Below, in pieces: positions 53,797 to 61,439 of a stretch of 64,000 nt of DNA. Numbering within the stretch: position 1 is the stretch's first letter; every line of letters begins with the position of its first letter. Source of the stretch: an uncultured Bacteroidales bacterium (lineage in GTDB: Bacteria > Bacteroidota > Bacteroidia > Bacteroidales > UBA932); assembly GCA_949289565.1 (NCBI GenBank), contig CASEOO010000030.1:62001-126000 (forward strand), read 5' to 3'. A model generated the notes under the pieces. It was not told the DNA's origin and did no database searches. It worked only from the letters and a program-made list of their open reading frames with translations. Position numbers and translations under genes: made by a program.

Positions 53797-53847
53797 GAGG
53801 GGTGAATGCCGGTTAAACTTGCATTTAACTTCAGGCATTCACCCCTC
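53797..53847 (-). terminator. Long two-part hairpin downstream of the ManA-like gene
   Basis: Outer arms of 14 bp (GAGGGGTGAATGCC and complement) enclose a second, inner stem GTTAAA/TTTAAC. It lies 25 bp past the stop of the ManA-like gene. The T-run after it is poor on either strand, so it could be a terminator or an RNA-stabilising 3' end. Confidence 0.5.
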
Positions 53848-53872
53848 TGATTTCAATACCGGTAACTGATCC

Positions 53873-55636
53873 TTATTTCATAAAGGCTTTCACCATCATT
53901 ATCTCCCTGCCGGAAGTGTTGACTATGCGGTATGAACCGGCGGCCGCGGATATCACCAGGGTTTCAGCATAACTCAGGTGGAACACCTTGCCTCCCGCAG
54001 TCACCACATCAGCTGTCTCGCCTTCTACCAGGTTGAGCACGTGGCATTTGCCTTCGGTTCTGACAGTGACTTCCGATTTGATTGTATACCTGTGGACATC
54101 GTATGAATGCTTCGGATGGGTAGCCAGATGCCACAGCTCCCAGTCTTCGCCTTTTTCCATCAGTTCAGGATGGCATACATGTTCCTTTTTTATCTTCTCT
54201 CCCTTGCGGTCGAAGCACAGGTTTTCCATGGCGCGCCGGATGTTGAGCGGCCTTGGCTTGCCGTCCAGGTCCAGCGCCAGCCAGTCGTACATCTTGAATG
54301 TGAATATGTACGGAGTAGTGCTTATCTCCAGGACCAGATTGTTCCTTCCGGAGCTGTGGAGCGTTCCCGGGGGGATGAGGAAGAGGTCGTGCTTGTGCGC
54401 ATGTTCTGCGTTGATGTATTTCGGAACGTCAAGAGGAGTTCCGTGAGTGAAGCTCTCTGTCAGGGCCTTTTCGAACTCGGAAGGCACTATGTCGTCCTGG
54501 AATCCGAGATAAACCACGGAGTCCGGGCAGGTGTCCAATATATAGTAAGTCTCTTCCTGCGTAAGGACCTCTCCGAAATTCTTCTGGATATATTCTTTGT
54601 GCGGATGGCACTGTATGGAAAGATTGCCACCGTCGAAATTGTCCAGATAGTCCATGCGGATAGGGAATTCATCGCCGTAAGCTTCGCGGCATTCCTTGCC
54701 TACGACATTTTCACCTCCTTCATACATCACCATGTCGAACGACACTTCCAGCATTTTCCTGTCGCTGCTGAAAATCAGCCCGTTTTCAGGCACGATCAGT
54801 TCAAAAGACCATGCATAGTTCGGCACATCCTGTGCCAATGACTTGATGTGCTCCCTGATCCATTGCCCTCCCCATGCGCCTGGCTCGAACCATGGCCTGA
54901 CACGGAATCCGTTTTCTGACATCTCTTTCAGCCCGCTCCTGATGGCGTCGCCGCCGGCCCAGGTGATTTCGCTTTCTCGCTGGCCGTCGATGAAGATGTC
55001 TATCGTCGGAAGCAGATTCTTCTTGTGCCTGTTGAGCACCACCCAGTCCACGAAGTAGAAACGCTTGTACATCTTCTTCGGAGACTCCGGAGCAGAAGCC
55101 CCGAAATTCGTGATGCTTGCGGCTCTGGCTCTGAACTGTATCTCGTTTTTCGGGATGTCGATGTACACTGAAAGCCCGTCCCAGCCAGCCAGTGAAGCGC
55201 CGGTGCCGTATATGATGTTCATCCGGGCGTTCTGGTCAGGCTTTATGCTTTCCAGCCTGCCTTTGTCGAACCAGTCTTCAATATGAAGCGGGGCTCTGAA
55301 TCCGAAAATCGGGTCGTCTCCGCCTAAATATGGGGCAATCATCCTGTTTATCTCTTCTTCCTCCTTCATGGCGGCGCTCACATTCCACCAGAGAGGCTGT
55401 ATCCCCATTGCAGCAAATGCATCAGAAAGGTTTCTGACGAAAATGTCGAACCTGACGCCGATATATCCGTCTATAACCACATTCCTGTATCCGGACATTT
55501 TCCTGGCCAGAGATGCATAGTCTGACTGGATTTTTCCGGATCCGAGGTCGTGGACAGGATAGATATCATAACCGCTCCTGTTTTCCTCTTTTTCCACCGG
55601 AATAAGATGCTGTGTCGTTTTCCTCAATTCTGACAT
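53873..55636 (-). CDS. Large class I mannose-6-phosphate isomerase-like protein
   Basis: Length 587 residues, about 270 more than a single-domain Bacteroidota ManA. The C-terminal 330 residues are a cupin isomerase: the zinc site is suggested by IQCHPHKEYIQKNFGE and later KHDLFLIPPGTLHSSG with LEIS. The N-terminal 250 residues (NVVIDGYIGVRFDIFVRNLS, IFGFRAPLHIEDWFD, FYFVDWVVLNRHKKNL) look like a nucleoside-kinase-like fold without an intact P-loop; this reading is tentative. It probably interconverts mannose 6-phosphate and fructose 6-phosphate. It follows the ROK kinase by 26 bp and diverges from susC. Confidence 0.85.
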   Translation of the reverse strand: MSELRKTTQHLIPVEKEENRSGYDIYPVHDLGSGKIQSDYASLARKMSGYRNVVIDGYIGVRFDIFVRNLSDAFAAMGIQPLWWNVSAAMKEEEEINRMIAPYLGGDDPIFGFRAPLHIEDWFDKGRLESIKPDQNARMNIIYGTGASLAGWDGLSVYIDIPKNEIQFRARAASITNFGASAPESPKKMYKRFYFVDWVVLNRHKKNLLPTIDIFIDGQRESEITWAGGDAIRSGLKEMSENGFRVRPWFEPGAWGGQWIREHIKSLAQDVPNYAWSFELIVPENGLIFSSDRKMLEVSFDMVMYEGGENVVGKECREAYGDEFPIRMDYLDNFDGGNLSIQCHPHKEYIQKNFGEVLTQEETYYILDTCPDSVVYLGFQDDIVPSEFEKALTESFTHGTPLDVPKYINAEHAHKHDLFLIPPGTLHSSGRNNLVLEISTTPYIFTFKMYDWLALDLDGKPRPLNIRRAMENLCFDRKGEKIKKEHVCHPELMEKGEDWELWHLATHPKHSYDVHRYTIKSEVTVRTEGKCHVLNLVEGETADVVTAGGKVFHLSYAETLVISAAAGSYRIVNTSGREIMMVKAFMK

Positions 55637-55662
55637 GACGAAATCCTATTTTAAATTATTGA

Positions 55663-56568
55663 TTACATAAACAGTGTTGCCCCTCCGATCATGGCCGCGT
55701 TGTCCAGCAGCGCCGATGTGCGCACAGCTGTGCCGCATCCGGCCTTGGCCAGCCCGTCTTCGAGAAAAGGGCCGAAGATTCCGTAGGCGCGGGAAATATT
55801 GCCGCCCAGCACCAGAACCTCAGCCTTGAACCTGGACAGGACCGGAGCCACGAATTCCGCCAGCCTGCGGCCATATTCTTCGAAAAGCTGTTTTGCGGCC
55901 TTGTCGCCGCAATGATATCTGTCCACCGCTTCTTTTGCGCCGGGAATGGCCGCTCCTGTCAGTTCCTGATATCTTCTGCACACCCAGCGGGTCGAGAATG
56001 CTTCATCCACTATCCCGTTTTCGAACGGCAGATGGTACACCCATCCATATGCAGGCACTTCGTCTCCCTTTTCTACCAGATGCCCGTCTTCCACGAAACC
56101 GGAGCCGACACCTGTCCCCAAGGTTATGGCCACGGCGCGGCGCTTTCCTGCGGCCGCTCCGGAAATGCATTCTCCCAAGGCGAAGGCTGATGCGTCATTC
56201 AGAAAGCGGAAGTCGCGGATTCCTGCATCGCTGAGTTTTGTATACAGCGACGAGGCGATGTCCAGCCCGTAAATTCTGTCGTATTTGCCCACTCCATGGA
56301 CGATGGATATGCCATGCGCGTAGTCGAAAGGTCCTGGAAATGCGAGGGCCGCTCCTGCGATGTCTCCTGACGGGGACATTTCGATGGATGCTCTTATATT
56401 CTCTGCCAGCGCCGAGATGACGTCGCCGGCGTTTGCTCCGCTGTCAAGCACGCTTGAAAACGGTTTTGTGACTTGTCTTCCTGTTTCGAGGTCTATTACT
56501 GAAGAGCAGACATGGCTGCCTCCTATATCGACTCCGACAGCGTATCGGTTATCTTTTTGTGGTTTCAT
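55663..56568 (-). CDS. ROK-family sugar kinase
   Basis: The ATG at 56568 gives 301 residues; a farther ATG at 56592 lies only a few bases from the predicted transcription start. Phosphate motif VGVDIGGSHVCSSVID near the N-terminus, ITLGTGVGSGFV near 135, and C-terminal LVLGGNISRAYG. The ROK zinc motif (CxCGxxGC) is not evident; the region reads CGDKAAKQLFEE instead, as in some non-zinc ROK kinases. Substrate could be mannose, fructose or N-acetyl-sugar. Co-transcription with the ManA-like gene favours mannose (inference). Confidence 0.88.
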   Translation of the reverse strand: MKPQKDNRYAVGVDIGGSHVCSSVIDLETGRQVTKPFSSVLDSGANAGDVISALAENIRASIEMSPSGDIAGAALAFPGPFDYAHGISIVHGVGKYDRIYGLDIASSLYTKLSDAGIRDFRFLNDASAFALGECISGAAAGKRRAVAITLGTGVGSGFVEDGHLVEKGDEVPAYGWVYHLPFENGIVDEAFSTRWVCRRYQELTGAAIPGAKEAVDRYHCGDKAAKQLFEEYGRRLAEFVAPVLSRFKAEVLVLGGNISRAYGIFGPFLEDGLAKAGCGTAVRTSALLDNAAMIGGATLFM

Positions 56569-56603
56569 AAATTGTTCTATATGTCCATACATAAACGATG
56601 ATG

Positions 56604-56611
56604 CAAAAATA
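56604..56611 (-). promoter_or_regulatory. -7 promoter element for the ROK/ManA-like pair
   Basis: CAAAAATA on the plus strand is TATTTTTG on the minus strand. It leaves about 29 nt before ATG 56568. Confidence 0.5.
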
Positions 56612-56726
56612 AATAATTAATTTTAATAAAACCATAGAAAATCGTGGAAATCATACACATTTCATGATTATATGCAATTCTTTGTATATTTCATTGACAA
56701 AATTGTTGTTTTTATGATAAAAATTT

Positions 56727-56734
56727 TATCTTTG
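56727..56734 (+). promoter_or_regulatory. -7 promoter element for susC
   Basis: TATCTTTG, a perfect match, with TTG at 56706 about 18 bp upstream as a -33 candidate. Divergent from the ROK promoter, allowing joint control of the locus from one region. Confidence 0.6.
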
Positions 56735-56787
56735 CACAATGTTAATATGTTCAAACAAATAACTGTTTTCTTTTAACACTAAAAATT

Positions 56788-59700
56788 ATGAGGCTAATAA
56801 CTTTCAATGAAGAAAAATGCGTCCGGAAATCCCGGCTGCCGCTCTTTTTGGCCGCCGTTGCGCTTTCCTGCATTTTCAGCATGCACGAGTCGCTGGCGCA
56901 AGACGCGATCACAGTGACCGGGCTTATCACTGATTCGGGGTCTCCTGCCCAGCCGATAGCCGGAGCGGCTGTCATGATCAAGGGGACAAATTCTGGCGTG
57001 TCATCAAATCCTGACGGAACATATACTATAGAGGTGCCGTCTCCAGATGCTACGCTTGTCTTTACGTTTTTCGGTTTGAAGACAGAAGAAATTCCCGTGC
57101 AGGGCAGATCTGTCATCAATGTATCGCTGGAGGAAGATTCGATTCTTCTGGATGCCGTTGTGGCTGTCGGTTATGGAACCATGAAGAAATCCGACCTGAC
57201 GGGTTCTGTGGCTTCTGTCAAGTCCGACTTGATGGAAAACAAGCCTATCTCCTCGTTTGACAATGCTTTGAGAGGCCAGATAGCCGGAGTTGTAGTCACT
57301 CAGTCTGACGGAGCTCCGGGAGGAGGAGCATCCATCAGGATCAGGGGAACGAGCTCTATCAACGGCACAAATGAACCTCTGTATGTTATAGACGGGGTTC
57401 CGCTTATCAGTGAGTCCGTCGGGGACGGATACGGTGTCAAAATCAATCCTCTTACCAGCCTTAACAGCAACGATATCGAATCTATCGAAGTACTGAAGGA
57501 CGCTTCTGCTACGGCTATTTACGGCGCCAGGGGAGCAAACGGAGTGATACTTGTCACTACCAAGAAAGGCTCGGAAGGCCGCGGCCAGCTCCAGTTCAGC
57601 GCCACCGGCTCCATCGCTATACCGGAGCAGGCGTACGAGATGCTCGATGGTCCTCAGCTAGCCCAGCTTGGAAAGGAGGCCTATGAAAATGCAGGCATGC
57701 CCGTGCCTTCCTATTTTCAGGACCCTTCATCAGTCAAGACTGAGACAGACTGGATGGACGAGATCTTCCGCGTGGCATATACGCAGAATTACCAGCTGAA
57801 TTTCAGTGGGGGGGGGGAGAAGGTAAAATACAACTTCTCTGCCGGATATTTCGACCAGCAAGGCATCATCATCAACACTGATTTCAACAAATGGACCTAC
57901 AGAGGAAATGTCAATGCTGACATAAACAAGTACATCAGCTTCGGCACCTCTGTCGGATATACTCAGTCGCAGTCCAGCGGCTACGGCCATACGGCCAGCT
58001 ACTTGAGCCTGATGTCCATGGCTTATGACATGAACCCTGCCGTGCCTGTCAGAGATGAGAATGGCGAATATACATACAGGAACAACCTTTCTTCCTCTAC
58101 AGGGAACATCGGAGGCAACCCTGTTGCCACTGCATATGAGACAGATATGGTGAACAAACAGAACCGTGTGACGGGAAATATTTTTGCCGATATCAAATTC
58201 CTGGGAAATGACAAGCTCGTGTTCCGTACCTCATTAGGCATAGATGATATATTCAGCACGGACAAATCTTTCATTCCTAACAACCTGGCAGTCGGCGAGG
58301 ACGGACCTGGAAAAGGTGACGTGTCGGATTTCACCACCAAGACATGGGTGCTTGAAAACACGTTGACCTACAAAGATACCTGGAAAAAGCACAGCCTGAC
58401 GGCAATGGTGGGCCAGACTGCACAGAAATTCACACAGGAAATCATCCGTATGGGCGTGAAAGGATTCGAGGACAACAGGCTCGGATACCACAATCTCGGA
58501 GCAGGCGGCGATCCGTGGCTTTATCAGACAAACGATTCAGAATGGAGTATGCTGTCATATATAGCCAGAATCCACTATTCCTACGATGACAGATACCTCT
58601 TTACATTTACCGGACGTGTCGACGGTTCTTCTAAGTTCGGCGCGAACAACAAATACGGTTTCTTCCCTTCCGGGGCGTTTGCATGGAGAATTTCAGAAGA
58701 AAAATTCATGCAGGATCTGCCGAATCTGTCAAATCTCAAGCTCCGTCTCAGCTACGGCCTTGTGGGAAATGCCGGCCTGTCGCCATACCAGTCCCAGGGA
58801 AATCTCGTGACTGTAGCTCCTCCGTTCGGCGACAGCATGAACAATACCGGATATGCGCCTCTGACCATCCCTAATGCGGACCTGTCATGGGAGTCCACTG
58901 CGCAGTTCAATGTCGGCCTGGATGTCGGCCTCTTCGACAGCAGGCTCAGCCTTACAGCAGATTTCTATAGAAAGCACACATATGACCTGCTCTATCCTGT
59001 GGATGTTCCAGGCTACTCAGGCTACCTGTTCTCCACCAGAAACCTGGGCGACCTGAGCAACACCGGATGGGAGCTCTCCATCACAGGTGTTCCGTTCGAT
59101 ACCGGGAATTTCAGCTGGACATCCACGTTCAACATTTCCGGAAATGTCACCATGATCGAGAAGTTGAACGTCGCTGACGGCCAGACGTCAGGAACAAGCG
59201 AGCTGAGGATGGTGGCCGGCCAGAAATACGGAAACATCTGGGGTTACAAAACGAATGGCATAGCCCAGCTCGGCGAGGACCTCACGCAGGTGGCCCAGAT
59301 GACCAACAGGCCTCTCGTAGCCGGCGAGCAGAAATATCAGGACATAAACGATGACGGCATCATCGACACCGACGACCAGACAGTCCTCGGAAACATCTTC
59401 CCTGACTTTACATTCGGTTTCAACAATACATTTGTATACAAGAACCTGAACGTAAACCTCTTCCTCGAAGGTTCAGTAGGCAATGAGATTATAAACTACA
59501 CCAGGAAGGAGCTTGAATCCATGACCGGCGCCATGAACTGCATCACCACCACTCTGGACAGGTGGACTCCGTCCAATCCTGACGCTTCCCTGCCGAGAGC
59601 TGACGCCAACCCTAATTCCACTGCCTTCTCTGACCGCTGGATAGAAGACGGCTCATATCTGCGCATCCGCGACCTGACCATCGGGTACACTATCCCGCGC

Positions 59701-59865
59701 AAGAAACTGAAAGACATAGCCAATATAAATGTGTTCGTTTCCTTCGAGAATCTCTACACTTTCACCAAGTATTCAGGAAACGACCCTTCTATCGGAGGCG
59801 GACAGGACAACAACCTCTATCCGACATCACGTAAATGCTCCCTCGGAGTGACATTGACATTTTAA
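56788..59865 (+). CDS. susC: SusC/RagA-type TonB-dependent outer-membrane transporter
   Basis: Length 1025 residues. Signal peptide (LFLAAVALSCIFSMHESLAQD), then a carboxypeptidase-regulatory-like domain (ITDSGSPAQPIAGAAVMIKG, residues 45-115), a plug domain (VAVGYGTMKKSDLTGSVASV; LYVIDGVP; IESIEVLKDASATAIYGARG, about 130-250) and a large barrel to the end (LGVTLTF). It imports glycan fragments across the outer membrane with its SusD partner, driven by TonB. Residues 342-344 are coded by three GGG codons in a run of ten Gs (57808-57817), unusual for this gene. A promoter lies at 56727. SusD follows after 11 bp. Confidence 0.97.
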   Translation: MRLITFNEEKCVRKSRLPLFLAAVALSCIFSMHESLAQDAITVTGLITDSGSPAQPIAGAAVMIKGTNSGVSSNPDGTYTIEVPSPDATLVFTFFGLKTEEIPVQGRSVINVSLEEDSILLDAVVAVGYGTMKKSDLTGSVASVKSDLMENKPISSFDNALRGQIAGVVVTQSDGAPGGGASIRIRGTSSINGTNEPLYVIDGVPLISESVGDGYGVKINPLTSLNSNDIESIEVLKDASATAIYGARGANGVILVTTKKGSEGRGQLQFSATGSIAIPEQAYEMLDGPQLAQLGKEAYENAGMPVPSYFQDPSSVKTETDWMDEIFRVAYTQNYQLNFSGGGEKVKYNFSAGYFDQQGIIINTDFNKWTYRGNVNADINKYISFGTSVGYTQSQSSGYGHTASYLSLMSMAYDMNPAVPVRDENGEYTYRNNLSSSTGNIGGNPVATAYETDMVNKQNRVTGNIFADIKFLGNDKLVFRTSLGIDDIFSTDKSFIPNNLAVGEDGPGKGDVSDFTTKTWVLENTLTYKDTWKKHSLTAMVGQTAQKFTQEIIRMGVKGFEDNRLGYHNLGAGGDPWLYQTNDSEWSMLSYIARIHYSYDDRYLFTFTGRVDGSSKFGANNKYGFFPSGAFAWRISEEKFMQDLPNLSNLKLRLSYGLVGNAGLSPYQSQGNLVTVAPPFGDSMNNTGYAPLTIPNADLSWESTAQFNVGLDVGLFDSRLSLTADFYRKHTYDLLYPVDVPGYSGYLFSTRNLGDLSNTGWELSITGVPFDTGNFSWTSTFNISGNVTMIEKLNVADGQTSGTSELRMVAGQKYGNIWGYKTNGIAQLGEDLTQVAQMTNRPLVAGEQKYQDINDDGIIDTDDQTVLGNIFPDFTFGFNNTFVYKNLNVNLFLEGSVGNEIINYTRKELESMTGAMNCITTTLDRWTPSNPDASLPRADANPNSTAFSDRWIEDGSYLRIRDLTIGYTIPRKKLKDIANINVFVSFENLYTFTKYSGNDPSIGGGQDNNLYPTSRKCSLGVTLTF
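57808..57817 (+). repeat. Poly-G tract of ten Gs inside susC
   Basis: Ten consecutive Gs encode Gly-Gly-Gly plus the G of a GAG codon. With nine Gs the frame would read AGA AGG TAA and stop at once; with eleven it would stop at TGA about 21 codons later. Tracts of this kind are known slippage sites in phase-variable genes. Confidence 0.9.
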
Positions 59866-59876
59866 ATGATCCTGAC

Positions 59877-61427
59877 ATGAAAAATTTTCTGAAAATATTG
59901 ATTTCCACGGCCATGGGGTCCGCAGCAGTCGTTTCCTGTGCAGGATTCCTGGATGAAGAGCCGATGTCCAACATCACGGACAAAAACTATTATTCTACCG
60001 AGACAGATGCCGAGGGTGCTGTAAACGCCATTTATGAAACCGTAGGCATAGGCTCTGTCACAGCCTATACTGGAGAAGGCAATGCGAACACTCCTTACGG
60101 AGGTGTTTTCTTCAATGCTTTCTGGCTTATCCAGGATCTGTTCTCTGACAATGCGACACATGATCTGTGGTCATATGCCAATTTCGACAATTTCAGCCTT
60201 GACGAGACTGACGGAAACCTCAAGACCCTTTGGTATTCATTCTACAGGTCCATAAATACTGCCAATGTAGCCGTCAAGAGAATCCCTGCCATAGATATGG
60301 ACGAGCAGAAACGGAACCATCTCGTAGGAGAAGCCCGGTTCTGGAGAGGCCTGCTTTATGGAGAACTGGTGAAGTTCTGGGGAGATGTCCCTCTCATGCA
60401 GGAGCCTACCGAAGGCGTGGACAATCTCTTCGATGTGGTCAGGGAAGACCAGATAAAGGTGCTGGATGAAGCCTTGAAGGACTTGCAGTACGCTATTGAC
60501 AATCTGATGGACGGTTACCGTTCCGGATATGGAAGGGCTGATGCCGTCATGGCCAAAGCCGTATATGCGAAGGTCGCGCTGATAAAGGCCGCCAGGACAC
60601 ATGCGTCAGAAGACTGGCAGGTTGTGGCTGACTATTGCAATGACGTGATAGAGTCTCACAAGTATGACCTGTATGATGACTACGCGGACAATTTCAAGAT
60701 AAGCAACGAACACGGCATAGAGTCAGTGGTTTCCATCAATTACCAGAAAATCTCGGACCTCTGGGGCTCGCAGTTCAATGTCGCCCTTCTTCCGAGCGAG
60801 ATTCTTTCTAACAGTCCGAACGGAGATGAAGGACCGTCGAACGCTAATTACTGGATAGAGCCTACTGCTGACCTGTATGAATCGTTTGAGAACGGGGACA
60901 CCAGGCGCGACGTGACTATCATGTCTGAATACACATACAGTGACGGAAGCTCTATAATTTTTGCTGAATCAGCCAAGTATCCGTATTACTATTGCAAATA
61001 TTGGGATCGCGAAGCTGAGCCTCAGGGGCTGAACAGCGACCAGAATTATCCTTATATGAGGTATTCAGAGGTGCTCCTCATGTATGCAGAGGCTTTGAAT
61101 GAAGTCAACAACGGCCCTACAGAACAGGCTTATGACGCCATAAACCAGGTGAGGGACAGGGCGTTCCAGGATGGCGGCAGCGGAATTCATAATCTCAGCG
61201 GGCTGTCATATACACAGTTCAGAAAGGCGATTCTGGACGAAAGGCGCTGGGAACTGGCTCTGGAAGGTTCGAGATGGTTCGATCTGGTACGTCTTTCCAC
61301 GAATTTCACTGGAGACATCAAGGCCGTGAAACCGAACTCTTTCCCGGATGAAAAGCACAAGCTTCTTCCTATTCCGCAGTATGAAAGGCTTCTGAATGAC
61401 AAGATTTCTCAGAATGAAGGTTATTAA
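59877..61427 (+). CDS. susD: SusD/RagB-type surface glycan-binding lipoprotein
   Basis: The ATG at 59877 gives 516 residues. Lipoprotein signal with lipobox VVSCAGF near residue 21; SusD-type TPR helical core with FWRGLLYGELVKFWGDVPL near 150, the RYSEVLLMYAEALNEV segment near 400 and LDERRWELALEGSRWFDLVR near 460, and the ending KHKLLPIP. It caps the SusC barrel and binds the glycan. The ten-base overlap-like gap to susC and shared promoter make a transport pair. Confidence 0.96.
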   Translation: MKNFLKILISTAMGSAAVVSCAGFLDEEPMSNITDKNYYSTETDAEGAVNAIYETVGIGSVTAYTGEGNANTPYGGVFFNAFWLIQDLFSDNATHDLWSYANFDNFSLDETDGNLKTLWYSFYRSINTANVAVKRIPAIDMDEQKRNHLVGEARFWRGLLYGELVKFWGDVPLMQEPTEGVDNLFDVVREDQIKVLDEALKDLQYAIDNLMDGYRSGYGRADAVMAKAVYAKVALIKAARTHASEDWQVVADYCNDVIESHKYDLYDDYADNFKISNEHGIESVVSINYQKISDLWGSQFNVALLPSEILSNSPNGDEGPSNANYWIEPTADLYESFENGDTRRDVTIMSEYTYSDGSSIIFAESAKYPYYYCKYWDREAEPQGLNSDQNYPYMRYSEVLLMYAEALNEVNNGPTEQAYDAINQVRDRAFQDGGSGIHNLSGLSYTQFRKAILDERRWELALEGSRWFDLVRLSTNFTGDIKAVKPNSFPDEKHKLLPIPQYERLLNDKISQNEGY

Positions 61428-61439
61428 AATCAGGAATTC

